In this document: piece after piece, positions 36,081 through 49,391 of the stretch | Numbering within the stretch: position 1 is the stretch's first letter | How the letters are laid out: every line of letters starts with the position of its first letter | Source of the DNA: Heterostelium album PN500 | Taxonomy: Eukaryota; Evosea; Eumycetozoa; Acytosteliales; Acytosteliaceae | Length of the DNA: 64,000 nucleotides | Assembly (NCBI RefSeq): GCF_000004825.1 | Contig: NW_008805078.1 | Location: 1 to 64,000 of the forward strand | Reading direction: 5' to 3' | Notes under the pieces: model-generated | What the model was told of the DNA's origin: nothing | Database searches by the model: none | What the model saw: the letters and a program-made list of their open reading frames with translations, nothing else | Program-made: the position numbers and the translations under genes

Positions 36081-39000
36081 ATGTTAGGTTCAGGAGACGA
36101 CGAATATAGTAATAAAAACAACGCAAGCTCACAGAAACTAGGATCATTATTCAAAGACAGCAACAATATGTCGGGAAATCAATCACTTACCTACAGCAAC
36201 AACAAACAACAAGGTTCATCGAATTCCTCGAAACAAGATATTCTTCTTGGTGCTCCAGTACATTTGTATAAATTGTAAGAGAACAAATCATCTGACAACA
36301 AGTCAAACCAATACAATAATAATAATAATAACAACGATGATTAATCATTATTTCTTAAATCTATTGATATAGTGATCAAGCAACCGATAAATATGTTACA
36401 ATCGGTAGTTTCTCATCTGCTATCGTTGCATTGAGATCATCTGGTAAATACCAATTGTTGATCTATGACAGCAACCGTAATACACAAGTCAATGCTTCTA
36501 TTACACCATCATTTAACTATTCCGTAAGTGTTAACATTACCAATGCCATATATTATTAATATCATTCATCAATAATCAACAATCAAAAAAAATAATCAAA
36601 CAACACTCACTACACTACTCTTATTATTATTATTATATTATTATGTCATGCATTAATATGTAATTGTGTAGTGTGTGGTGGGTCTTTGATTCTGAAAAAT
36701 CAAAACCAATTTCCAAATTGTTCTTTTTTTTTTTTTTTTTGCATTTTGACCAAAAGATAGATTTTTATTTTTTTGCAAATAATTAATTTTTTATTTTTTT
36801 AATTAATTTTTAATAGGTTAATGAATTATATGGTAATTTCACTGATCAAGGTGTAAATTGGTCATTGTCATTCAATTCAAAGGAGGATTCAATCAAGTTT
36901 GCCACTTATGTTGCAATTGCAAAGTGTGCCAGCAATGGCTATCAGAATGTTGTAGAGATGGATCTCGGTCCGATGCCAGCCGGTACCAAGGGTAAGGGTG
37001 TCGCTGCCGGTGATCGTGTCTCTATCAAGTACTCCGGTTGGCTCGACAACGGCCAGAAGGTCGGATCACTCTTTGACACCAACACAACCAGCGCCAATCC
37101 GCTGCGTTTCGTGCTGGGCGAGGGCAAGGTCATTCGTGGTTGGGACACCGGTGTCGTCGGTATGGTCAAGGGACTCAAGCGTATCTTGGTCATCCCGAGC
37201 GAGTTGGCCTATGGCAAGAATGGACAATCGTCGATTCCACCCAACTCCAACCTCATCTTTGAGGTCGAGTTGACCGGATCCAAGAAGAAAGAGGGATCGG
37301 GTGCACCAGAGCAACAGCAACAGCAACTTCCAAACCTGAACGGTGCCGGTCAGGTTCCACAAGCCAACCTTCCAAATGCGTTGTTCGAGGGATCACCATC
37401 GCCACAATCAAACGACAAGACCAAGAATTTGATGCAACGTGTCGCCAAGTTGGGTATTCCAACTGGATTCACTTCTCCACCTCCATCCGACAGTGAACAC
37501 TCTGATTCTTCATCAAGATCATCAAACAACAACAGCAACCAATCCAACAATCAAAACAACAACAACAATAACCAAAACAACAATCAGAACAATAATAACA
37601 ATAACCAAAACAATAACAACAACAACCAAAATAACAACAACTACAACAATAACAATAATAACAACAACAACAACAACTTTAATAACAACAATAATAATGG
37701 TAATAACAACTTTGGTAACAACAATAATGGATTCAACAATAACAACAACAACAATGGATTCAACAACAATAACAATGGTTTCAATAATAATAATAACTTT
37801 GGTAATAACAACTTTAATCAACCAGGCTTTAATCAACCAGGTTTCAATCAAGGTTTCAATAACTCACCATATGGACCAAATTTCAATGGTGGATTCAATA
37901 ACCAACCATTCTCATCTCAGATCATCTCGACTGCAGGTGGAATCTATCCACCAGGTGCAATCGTTCCACACCAAGGTGCAATTGTTCCATTGTTACAATC
38001 ACCAACTTCACCAATTGTTATGCAACAACCAATTCCAGTTGCCGCTCCAGCCCCAGCCCCAGCCCCAGCCCCAACTCCAGCTCCGGCACCCCCAGCTCCA
38101 ACCCAAACCACATCGGAAACCCTCCAAATCTTGGTCGAGGAGAAGCAATTCAAGACTAAGCTCGAAACTCACTTGAATCAATTCAGCACCAAGCTCGACG
38201 AGGTCAGCGCCAAATTCGAGACATTGAAACAACCGATCGTCCAAGGTGACATCCCAATCTCTGGTTTGCTCTTGGTCCAAACACTCTACAAGATAGTCGA
38301 GGACAACGAGAAGCTCACCAAAGACAACGTCGAGAAGGAGAGCAAGCTCACCAACTACAAGGAAACCATTGCTTCGCTCCACAAGAAGAATGAGATGTTC
38401 CTTGAGGAGAACACCAGAATGTTGGAGTCGAGAAACGACGCATTCTCGGACAATGTCCAACAAGCCAGAAAGCAAGTCGTTCAGTTGCAACGTGAGAAGT
38501 CACAGATCGAGGAGGAGAAAGCCGAGAAGGAGATGGAGTTGCACAAGGCCCAGAGTCAAATCACCACTTTGAAGCGTGAGTACAAGACTCTAAACGACGA
38601 GCTCCACTCGACCAAAGAGGAGATGGCCAAGAACGCCGCCGACCAAGAGGCAGCACGTGCCGCCGACAAAGAGCAAGCCGCCAAGTTGCGTTCGCTCAAC
38701 AAGATGCTCCTCAACGAGAGAAGCTTGCGTAAGCAAGATCAAGACCGTATCGGATCGCTCGAGGACGAACTCAAAGACTCACAGGACTCACTCCAACAAG
38801 CCGAGAAGGCAACCGAGGAGCAAATCAAGAAGCTCAAGGTCGATATGCTCCGTCAGAAGAAGCGTTTCGAGGAGAAGATCTCTGCGCTGAATCTCGATGT
38901 CACCGCCGCCAAGGACACCCTTGAGAATGAGCGTGCTGCAATGGGATCGGTCAACACCTTGATTGAGAATGCCCGTCAAGAAGTCGAAGCCAAGTTCTCA

Positions 39001-41256
39001 CTCCAGTTGGTCAAGAAGAGCGAGGAAATCACCTCGATGGAGTTGTTGTTGTCGAACGAACGTAAGATTGTCAGTGACTTGCAAAGAGATATCGATACGC
39101 TTAAGGCAAATGTCAGTTCGATCAGCGCTCAACTCACTGAGGAGCGTGCCAACGTTGAGAAATCCTATGAAAAGGGATTCCAAGAGGGTATCAACACATC
39201 GTCTGCCGACGACGCACTCGATAAGATTGTCCAAGAGAAGGAGGAACTCTCGTTGAAACTCGAGTCTGTCAGCAAGGAGACAAAGAAGTCGGCCGATCAA
39301 ATCAAGGATCTCAAGAAGCAACTTCAAGATGCACAAGAAAAAGCTGCCGCTGCACCTGCCGTCGCCGCCGCTGCCTCCTCGACTTCTAGTAATGTCGACA
39401 TGACCGTCGAAGTCAAGAGTTTAATGCAAAAGGTATTCGTTGGAATTGCCGAAGAGTTTGAAGAGGAAGAGTCATACACCACCGAAGATATCATGAGTAC
39501 CTTCAAGGGTGTAATCAAGAAGACCACAATGGACTTTATTCAATCGAAACAACAAGAAAAGGAAGATGAAGAAGAGGAAGAGGAAGCCGAAGAGGAAGCT
39601 GAAGAGGAAGCTGAAGAAGAAGCTGCTGAGGAAGAGGAAGTCGAAGCTGCTGATGAAGCTGCCGTCGAAGAGAAGGCTGAAGTCGTCAAGGTTGAAGAGC
39701 CAGTTGCCGTCCCATCCAAGGTTGTTGCTCCAACTGAAGATGATGACGACGACGACGACGAAGACTTTGATGAAGATGTCATCAACAAGGAGATCGAAGC
39801 TGAATTGGCACAAATGGAAAAGGAAGAGGAATCGCAATCCGAAGATTCCGAAGCCATCAAACCAGTTGTTCCAGAAGTTGAAGCTGTTGAAGCTGTTGTA
39901 CCAGAGGTCACTTCTGCTGCTCCAGTTGAAACTCCAGTAGAAGTACCAGTTGAAACTCCAGCACCAACTCCAGTTGCACCAGTTGAATCAACTGATGATG
40001 TCCAAGAGGATGACGATGATGAAGAGATTGAATTTGATGAGAAAGAATTGGCCGAATTGGAAAAGGAGATGGAAGAGGAAGAGAGAGCTGAAAAGGAAAA
40101 GGAAAAGGAACAAACAACCGAAACCAAAGAGGATGACGTTGAGGAAGAGGAAACTGAAGAAGTTGTCGTTCCACCAGTTGACGATGCTCCAGAGCCAGTC
40201 GAACCAGTAGAAGCTAAAGTTGAAGAACCAGCAGTCGTACCTGCTGTTCCATCTACAGAAAATGTTGTTGAGAAAGAAGAAGAGAAAGAAGAAGAGAAAG
40301 AAGAAGAGAAAGAAGAGGAGGAAGAGGAAGTTGAAGAGGAAGAAGAAGTTGTCAGTGCTGTACCACCACCAATTGAAACACCAGAAGTCTCGACTCCACC
40401 ACCAATCGAAGACGATGAGAAAGATGTTGTTGTTGAAGATGAAGAGGAAGAAGAAGAGGAAACTGCTGCCGCTGCACCACCAGCCATCGATGACAATGAA
40501 CCAATTCCAGTTCCAACTCCAACCTCTGAACCATCAGAACCAGAACAACAAGAACCAGAATCAACCAACACCACCTCCTCTGTATTAAAGCAAGACGACG
40601 ACAGCTCCGATAATTCATTCGAGAAGATCCCAGCTGCCACTCCACCAGAATTGGAGTCGGACGAAGAGGACATCGATGTCAATGAGATCGACGAAGAGTC
40701 GATGCCACTCGACACCAAGCAAGTACTTTCACACAGAGTCGAGGCAGTCGAAGCCACCAGTTCACTCCCAGTGGCCACACCAGCCACCAAACTCGAGGAA
40801 CCAAAACCAGCTCCAAAGAAATCATCGTTCTTTGACTTTGAAGACTCCTCACCATTCGACACCACCCCATCATCTACCAACACCGCCACCACCACCACAC
40901 CAGCCGTCTCCAACGCATCGCCATTCGACAACCCATTTGAATCATCTACCACCACCACTGCCGGTGCCACACCATCAAAGAAAGATTTCTTCTCTGACGA
41001 CTCACTCTTCTCGTCGGCCGGACTCGACTCATCAGACATTTTCGCCAAGAGTACATCGACAAGCTCGCCATCATCTCAAAAGAAGTCGGGATTCGACTCT
41101 GATTCATTGTTTGGTGATTCATTTGTATCAAAATCAAGTACCCCCGTCAAGTCTCAACCCAAACAAGATTTCACATCACTCTTTGGAGCTGACCCATTGG
41201 CAACCCCATCCGATGACAATTCCGAGAAAGAACCAGAAATTGTATTGCCACTATAA
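36081..41256 (+). CDS. FKBP15/WAFL-like protein (WH1-like, FKBP, coiled coil)
   Basis: Three exons, 36081-36274, 36373-36523 and 36817-41256, about 1594 residues. Residues about 55-155 resemble the WH1-like head of WAFL/FKBP15 (APVHLYKLFDQATDKYVTIG spans the first splice). An FKBP domain lies at about 160-265: GDRVSIKYSGWLDNGQKVG, VIRGWDTGVVGMVKGLKR, SELAYGKNGQ and IPPNSNLIFEVEL. A poly-Asn/Gln region spans about 345-455 and a Pro/Ala hinge follows. A long coiled coil covers about 540-1025. The C-terminal third is extremely acidic (Glu/Val/Pro repeats), and the tail contains DNPFESS, an NPF motif of the kind bound by EH domains. FKBP15 proteins link actin and endosomes. Whether the FKBP site is catalytic is uncertain. 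Antisense poly-Ser frames here are shadows. Confidence 0.9.
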
Positions 41257-42970
41257 AGAATGCAAAGATAATTATGAGCAAAAAACCAACAAATATTATT
41301 ATTATTTAAAAAAAAGTAAAAAAAAAATTAAATCTAAATATATAAAACAAATAAATCATTTAAAAAAGACCACCACCATTTTTTAAAATAGATCAAAAAA
41401 AAATCAAACAAACTTTCATTGCCCTATTATTGTTTTTTTTAATGATTTGTTTAGATATTCGTTCGTTTATTCTACTATTGATTTATCTACCTAAAAAAAG
41501 TTTGTTTTTAAAATATCTTTTTTGTTTGAAAATAAAAAGAAAAAACTATTAAGATGAGAAATAAAAATATATCCACCCTTTTTTTTCTTCATATCATATG
41601 ACTTTCTTTTATTTCACCACCATCATTTTTAAATCTGATTCTTTTGCCCAAACCGCATTTAATCGAAAATGTCAATCTAATAATAAAAAAACTAAATTGT
41701 TTTTAAATAGTTATTAATTTTGCAACAATTTGTTTCATATAAAATTTTTCATTTAATCATAGTTTTTAGCTTTTTTTTTGCTTTTGGTAGTCGTCAAAAA
41801 AATTGTAGAAGTGATTGATTTTTTTGCTGATCAAAACATGCATATGCATGAGGCATTTTTTCAATTTTTTTAATTTTCATTTTTTTTTTTTGTTGTTTTT
41901 TTTTTTTCATTTTATGGCTTAACCCCAATGACCTTTTAAACATAATCTTAATTATTAAAGTAGGTGGTAACCCAAGTGCATCATGCTACAAAATTTCACC
42001 AAATATCTCACGATCCCACAGATATTTGGATTGAGTTTCACAAAAAAAAACCAATGAAAAAAGAGAATTTATTGCAAAAATTAAAATATTGATTCATTCA
42101 TTGGGTTCTTTTAAGATTCTCGCAAAATGTCTCTTGTACTTCTTCCTCCATTTATATCCTACCAAAACTGATTTAACAAATTTTTTTTATTTTTTGTTTT
42201 TTTTTCATTCTTATTTTGTTTGTCATATGATCGTTCATTATTCAATAAAACCGAACACACCTCATCAATCAAACAATTAAACAAACATACAAATAAATAG
42301 TAAAAATCATCAAATTCATACATTACTCTTTTTCAATTAATCAACAAATCATCAATCAATCGTAAATTGTAAGTAAGTAAAATAATAAAATATAAATCAT
42401 CAGAATTGTTGCAAACTATTTTGTTTTTTTTGTTTATCACAAAATTAAATACCTATTTATTCTCAATTCTTAATTCATGTTATTATTAATTTCATTATTT
42501 ATTTATATTCCATTGCTCTCGTAAAATTAATTTAATATTCAAGTTTCTTTTTTATTTTACCATTGAAAAGAACAAAGCTCGTTGTTATTCAAAGTGACAC
42601 CAACCAAATTTAATATTAATGTCAAAATAACAAACATTTTTTTTGTTGGAAATTAATATGAAATTGTTATTACTGAATTAAATTTCGTCCTCATTTTGTT
42701 TTTGTTGCTGACATTTTCTGCATCTTGATCATTTCATTAAAAAAAAAAGTCGTTTTTTCATTCATCACAGTTTTTTTGTTTTCGCCCAACAATCAAATTC
42801 ATCGATAAATTCACCATCATACCCACCAAATTTATTTTGCAACTGACGATTTGCACAATACTTTGAATTGAGCAAAAAAAAATCCAAAAATAATAAACAA
42901 TACCAACACTTGTATTTTGTGTTATATATGCACACTTTTTCATCCAAACTTTCGACGATATCGTCAATCA

Positions 42971-42981
42971 CACACTCACAC
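42971..42981 (+). promoter_or_regulatory. Candidate CA-rich element (GBF-type)
   Basis: CACACTCACAC, a match to the CA-rich element form described for Dictyostelium prespore promoters. It lies 5.2 kb upstream of the ARID start. Such words occur by chance in C-biased AT-rich DNA, so support is weak. Confidence 0.2.
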
Positions 42982-44104
42982 AAACCAACCTCTGAATTCA
43001 ATTCATTAGCAGAGCTGTTGATGGATTAATGTTTGCAAAAAAAATATATGCACACAATTATATTCATTTATGCCTTTTTGAAAATTGTTCATTTTTTTAC
43101 CCATCACTACTAAACCATCATCGAATCGATTCATTATGACAATTCCGTTTTATTTTCGAATAATTATAAAACTAAACAAGATCTGATGATTTAAAAAAAC
43201 AAAATTGAAGTTTCTTTTTTTTTTTTTGCAAGGTGACAATCATTTCGAAGAAAAACATCTTTTACCATTTGGTTGTTTTGCTTTTTTTTTTAATTTTACA
43301 TCCCCCCACCATTTTTTTTTTCATTTTCACCCCCACAACTTTTAATTTTGCAATCTCTTTTATGATTCTCCTGTACCCCTCTGAATGTTTAGTCATCTGA
43401 CACCTAAAAATCAAGCAAATGCATTGATAATTTCAGCCGTTCGAAAAACAATTCATTCTAAAATTTCACCAACATCACATCTTTTTTTTTTTTTTTAATT
43501 TTTGGGTTTAATTTTAATTTTCTTTCTTTTTTTATTTTATTTTTTTGATTAATTATTTTATTTTAAAAACAAAAGAGTTCTCAATCGCATATTATTCTCA
43601 CTCAATCTTCCTATTCAAATTTCAATCATTTCTCGCAATCACAACACAGCGCTACACAACTCCTTTTTTGTATTTTTAATCCAAACAACAATATAATAAT
43701 ATATATCATATAAACAAATAGACAATTACATAAATCTTAAAAAAGTAAACATTTATTTATCTATAAATCTGTAAACAGTTTTTTTTTCTATTATTTTGTA
43801 TTTTAGCACATTTGTTTGTTTTGTATAATTCATTTAAAGTCGACTTTGAAAAATTAAAAATTCACTTCAAATTTCTGATTTATCATTTTGTAAATTAAAT
43901 TTTCTTTAAACTATTCATTTTGTTTTTTAGTCCCTCATTTGTAATCAATCATCACCATCTTTATAATTATATAACCTTGTACATTTTCTTTTTTTTTATT
44001 TATTTAAATTGTTTAATTTGTATAGATTTTATTTATTTAATTATTTTTATTTGTATAATTAATTTATTTATTTCATTCTCAAATTTCTCAGATAATTGTA
44101 AACA

Positions 44105-44172
<68 letters not shown>
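44105..44172. repeat. (AATC)17 microsatellite
   Basis: Seventeen uninterrupted AATC units, followed by AGTC variants and a short GTTA run (about 44187-44202). Tetranucleotide arrays of this length are expected to be polymorphic between isolates. Confidence 0.97.
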
Positions 44173-44173
<1 letters not shown>

Positions 44174-45792
44174 GTCAGTTATTATTTAGTTAGTTAGTTA
44201 GTCAGATCATATCAACCAATCAATACAACCAAATATATAAAAATATTTTTAAAAGAAGCATTAGAAAAGAAAAGAAAGAAATCAGAATATTCATTCTTCA
44301 AATTCAATATTGTAGGTATCAATTAAGTTATAAATCAACTTTATAAATAATATTATTATTGCTATTGTTGTTATTAGTTAGTTTTCATTCAGTATTATCA
44401 GTAATACCAACTATCATCACCAAACCAGCAATGCAAAATCAGACCAATCATTTAAACAGTGTTTCTCTGCTGATGATCATCTTTGAAACATATCACCAAT
44501 TTGTGTTTTAGATGGTTTATATATACACCATTTAAATTTAAATATTTCATACCAAATTATGCTAATTAGCAAGCATCATACTATATTATATCTACTTTTC
44601 AAGTTCGTTCGTTAGTTATTTACTTCTTTCAGGTGCGATCTCGAGATATTATTATCGTACTTTCACACCTTACTTTTCTAATCACGTGTTTCTACTGTCG
44701 TATATCACAATAACCATCTATCACCACACCTTTCTTCATACTTTTATTTGATAAATAATCACCACCACATTATTTATATAAATAATAACAATATTATTGT
44801 TTTATTATCATACCACATTGTTATATTTATAAATTTTTTAAAAAAAGAAACATTAACAACACAAAAAGTTACTTAACAAAGTTAAATGAACAAACAAATA
44901 TTGTTATTGAATACCATATAAAGTATTATCTTATCGCATCGTGTTGAATAAAATACATTCATGAATGGTGGTGTGTTGATCAACCATTTCATTGGTTACA
45001 ACGCGTATCGCATCGCATTGGAATGTGGTGTGCGCGCGTTCAACTCAACTATGACAAATCTCCTATTTAAATTTAATGCAGTAAGAAAGTCGTGCAACAA
45101 AGTCCAATCAAACAAATTGTTATTGTTGTGTCAAGTTGTTGCATAGTGCCTCTTCAAAAACATCGATACACACCCAATTTTTTTTTTTTTTGCAATTTTT
45201 TCATTTTTGCACAATTTTTTTTTTAATTAAAAATTTAATCTTGACAAACATTGGCAATCAAAAATTAAATTAATTAAATTGTGAAAAAAAATGTAAAAAT
45301 TTATCGATGAAAAGGGATATCTTCCTCCTGCATTACATTTGAATTAAAATAGGAATTTTGAAGTGGTTTTTTTCATTTTAAAAATAAAATAAAAGGGTGG
45401 TTAGTTAGTGGTTGTGATAAGATGGATAGTACTATAGGTCAGCATCTGTAAGCTTTTGTTTTTTTCTTTATTTTTTAATTGCATATTACTGTATTCACCT
45501 CAATATCCTTTTTTGTCATAATAAATCATAACATAACAAATTAAAATTGTTCATTCATATCCATATCATATCTTATCCTATCAATCAACATTACAGAAAT
45601 ATAAATAAATAAAATTAAAGTAAACAAGCAAGTAAGCAACCATATATGTCATTGTGTTTAATACATATGTAAATGTATGATAACAATATATTTATTTATA
45701 AAACAAACAAAACAAACAACCAGAGATTAAATTAAAACAAGAACACACACGCACACCTACACAAACAAACATAGATTATATATTTATATCAT

Positions 45793-45803
45793 CACACCCA
45801 CAC
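45793..45803 (+). promoter_or_regulatory. Candidate CA-rich element / G-box with ACACCCA core
   Basis: CACACCCACAC, containing the ACACCCA (TGGGTGT) core of GBF-bound G-boxes, followed by more CA. It lies 2.35 kb upstream of the ARID start codon. This is the best of the three matches in the desert. Function is inferred only from the motif. Confidence 0.3.
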
Positions 45804-46416
45804 ACACATCAAATTAATATTGAATTCACCCCCAAAAGACAATAGTGTCCACTTCCATTGTCATCTTATATTATCATCATCATAATCATATTCATCATCA
45901 TCATCATCAACCAAATTGAATATCACACACAATCTCTCAATAAATTCTATATATAGATTTGGTTGTTTTTAATAACAATTAGTCGTGTTATTTTTGGTCG
46001 AAAATAAGGACCATTCCTTGTAGTGGGGCTAATAGTGTTAAATCAGTATTCATGAATAATTATGTTTAGTGGTGTGGTTGTGATGATAGTCAACAAAATG
46101 AATATAAAGGGTTAATGGAAAGAAACAACGTTAAATTTCATCAACCCAATTAATTGTTTAGTGGACTGCAAGCGATGAAATAAGCCATCTTCAAACTTGT
46201 TATCAAATATCACACACACACACACTCTCTCTCAAGTGTATATCTGTTTATATAAAATATATTATAATATGTGTGTGTCTAAACAAACAAATTCCTAGCT
46301 TGTTAACAATGTTACATTTCTTGATGTGTGGTATTATTTTATTTATAAATAAGAATAATAATAAAGTATAAATATGGGTGCCGTACGGACATCTTAAATG
46401 AAAAACCCACACAAAT

Positions 46417-46427
46417 CACACTCACTC
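46417..46427 (+). promoter_or_regulatory. Candidate CA-rich element (GBF-type)
   Basis: CACACTCACTC, a few bases after a separate CCCACACA word at 46406-46413, so two CA-rich words sit within about 22 bp. Located 1.7 kb upstream of the ARID start. Weak, motif-only support. Confidence 0.22.
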
Positions 46428-48143
46428 CTCACCTTCTGATTCCCCTTCATGAATTATATTTCTACTGTTATCACCAACTTCACGATCAGAGAATTAATTA
46501 TGAAAAACACCAAACATAATCAATTCTTTGGGGGGGTATGATCAATTATCTATTAAATAAACCAAGTTCCCTCCAAATAGATGTAATTTAATGAGTGTAT
46601 TGACACACACACAGATTTAAACATTAATTCACCCCCATTTATACATATATGTATGAATTCAATTTTAGAATCAATCAACAATAACAATACATATGTTAAT
46701 CGTTAAATTAAACTTTTTTAAAAAAGAAAGAGAAAGAATGAAATTTGGTGTGTTGGTTATTGTTATTATTGTTTCAGTTGTCAGTGTTTATTGAAATTCT
46801 TTAAATTTTTGGATTACCACCATCACCACCATCTCTTGTTAGCACCCATCCATCCATCCAAGTGGTGGTGTTTTATTATCTCATCTCATCATATGATCCA
46901 CAATCCACTCTATATTTCATCACATTTTGTTCAGTATTATGCATGCCAATTGGTAAAAACAACCTACTGACTGACCTGACCGATTACCTGATTTATTGCT
47001 ACTGCTGCTTCTGCTTCTGCTGCTCTTCTTTCTTCTGCAAGCTGCTTAATGCATAGCAGCAAAGCAGTCATCATGATCAGTTCAGTTTGTTGTTGTGCTA
47101 CCCATTACATTACTCACCACCATCACACCCCCATTCACCACATTTATAATTATTAATATGCCAAGTAATAAAACTATAACATATCATACCCCGCTTGATC
47201 TATTGGATAAGTAGAACTATTGTGGGTGGCTACCACTATAATATTATAAACTATATGGATTTTCAATATAAAAAAAAAAAATAATTAGTTTTTCTAACGT
47301 CAACATCCATTTAGACATTTGGCTCGTTATTTTTGTGTTATTTTTGTTTCTTTTTGTTATAATAATTCCTTCCTTTCCATCCTTATCTTATCTATATCTT
47401 TTTTTTAACTATGATTCAGTATTTCAATTGTCACTCCCAGACAACTTTCAAAATTCTACCTTTTTTGCTGTTAATGTGAAACTCTTGAAATATCATAATC
47501 ACACAACCAACATTATAATTATATATTAAGCACTCTCTGTATGTTTTTTGTTTTTACATAAAGTCATCTATCTTATCTTTTTTTTTCATTTTACCAAATA
47601 TTTAAAAAACAACAACAATAATATAAAAATAATTGTAGAATAACACAACTCAACTTATAACTAACTTGAAATTTTTTTTCATTTATTTTTTTATTTTATT
47701 TACAGATATATCTTTACATTTAAATTTCATTGGTATCAATAGTTATCATAGAATAACACACATTTTTGTAGCTTTCTAAAAATAATAGAAAAATCCAGTA
47801 CTAGTAAACAATTCCTGAAAAAATAGAAACAAAAAAGGTTCTCCTCTCTTCTCCTCTATCATATCATATCTTGTAATAATAATATAGTAGCGTTTAAAGT
47901 ATTATATAATATATATTGTAAATAGTTTTTTTGTTCATAATTATATAATTATAATATATTTAAATTAATAAGTAAATAATTAGTTTTGTTTTTTTTTTTA
48001 CCAGTTCACCAAACAATATAAAGTAAAGTCCATCGAATTTTTAAATCGTTCCAATATCCCTCACTTATTGAGGACAATTCAAAAAAAAAAAAAAAAACAA
48101 AAAAAACAAACACAAGTAAAAATCACATACTAAAAACCAAGAA

Positions 48144-49391
48144 ATGTCACACAGTCCAATTTCAAGTCCATCGATCCAATCTCCACATGGTGGTCATATG
48201 ATGTCACCACAGCACTCACATCATAGTTCGTCGCCACCACACCATTCTCAGTCACCATCTGTTGCCGAATCAGAGTTGGAAGAGAAACGATTCATCAGTT
48301 CACTCTTTAGTTTTATGACCTACCGTGGTACACCGATCGAGAAGATCCCGATCTTTGACCACAAGGAGCTCAACCTCCACAAGCTCTACACCTGCGTCAT
48401 CACTCGCGGTGGTCTAGAGGCTGTCATCGAAAACAAGCTGTGGCGTCAGATCACCACCGACCTCGCTGTCGACCCCGAGCGTACCGACGCCGGATTCCGT
48501 CTGAGAATTCACTACTTGAAATACCTCTACCCCTACGAACGCAAGTATTTCCTCAAGATGGATGACGACGAGCGTTTCGACTACGAGGCATTCGAGAAGC
48601 ATCTCTCCAAGTCGCCATCCGACAAGAAGGGAGCCAGCTCCAGAAAGAAGAAATTCCAAAACGCCATCATGTCGCCACAAACCAGCTCAACCTCACCCAA
48701 CAGCGGAAAATCAACACCATCTCCAACCTCTTCACCAAGTACTTTATTAGTCTCTGCTTTGCCACCACAAAATACAAACATTCCACAGATCAATCATCAT
48801 CAACAACAATCGTCATCATCTTCATCGTCATCATCACTATCACAACAACAGAACCATCACTACTCACAATCATCACAACAACAAAGCCATTATCAAACTC
48901 AAATCGAATCACCATTAAATAACTACAATTCGAACAACAACAATATCAACCTTATCAACAACAACAACCAACAAAATCATTACAGTGTAAATACAGCTCC
49001 TGAATCACCACTCTCATCATCATCATCCTCCACCTCACAATTTTTCACTAGTGCTATTTTGAATAATTCTTCAAGCAATCTCGCTCATCCTGTCTCGGTT
49101 AATTTGAAGGTCCTCGAAATCAAATCACTCAAAAAATACAATGCCTACCACAAACTTAAAACCTCAAATCAACCGAGTCGCAAGGAATTAGTGAAAGCTG
49201 TTATCCAACACTTTGGACAACAAAAGATTGACGAAGAAAGCATTATCAATTCATTTTTAAAGCGAATTAGAGCTGGTATGTAAAAAACAATTAATTAATG
49301 ATTATTTTTTTTAAAAAGAAGTCGTTATTAATACCTTTATTCATTTTTTATAGACACCAACACAAGAATTAGACCAATTGAGAAAGTTTAA
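48144..49391 (+). CDS. ARID-domain DNA-binding protein with SAP30-like Sin3-binding tail
   Basis: Two exons, 48144-49275 and 49354-49391, about 389 residues; the second exon adds only DTNTRIRPIEKV. After a Ser/His/Pro-rich head, residues about 48-150 form an ARID/BRIGHT domain: EEKRFISSLFSFMTYRGTPI, IFDHKELNLHKLYTCVITRG, then GLEAVIENKLWRQI and LRIHYLKYLYPYER. A basic KKGASSRKKK stretch follows, then Ser/Gln/Asn-rich linkers. The last 60 residues read NLKVLEIKSLKKYNAYHKLK, PSRKELVKAVIQHF and EESIINSFLKRIRA. These align by pattern with the SAP30 Sin3-binding domain (LQVNTLRRYKR and so on in animals). It probably targets a Sin3-histone deacetylase complex to DNA. ARID recognition is confident; the SAP30-like call is my own comparison. 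Confidence 0.85.

Larger units (their letters stand above)
41257..48143. other. 6.9-kb gene desert upstream of the ARID gene
   Basis: The longest gene-free stretch in the window. It is A/T-rich with many T runs, and on the plus strand C clearly exceeds G over large parts (45721-45840 holds 32 C and 7 G by direct count). It contains (AATC)17 at 44105-44172, CAT/ATC-rich DNA near 45870-45910, scattered CACACA blocks and three CA-rich/G-box-like words (42971, 45793, 46417). Short open frames at 42089, 42758, 43920, 44961, 46862 and 47335 lack domain signals and are rejected. It may hold distal regulatory elements, a long 5' UTR with introns, or an unrecognised non-coding RNA. No tRNA was found. 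Confidence 0.6.

Noticed and set aside
39540-41048. 502-codon antisense open frame of Ser/Thr/Val
   Set aside because: It is the complement of the Glu/Asp/Val/Pro repeats in the FKBP15-like coding sequence and has no independent signal.
42758-43001. Overlapping 69- and 78-codon minus-strand frames
   Set aside because: No domain, both read through homopolymers, and lie within a non-coding desert.
44105-44172. Regular repeats that might suggest a CRISPR-like array
   Set aside because: It is a pure AATC tetranucleotide array without spacers, in a eukaryotic genome.
44961-45146. 61-codon plus-strand frame with slightly higher GC
   Set aside because: Too short, no recognisable motif or splice partners. 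Kept only as part of the desert description.
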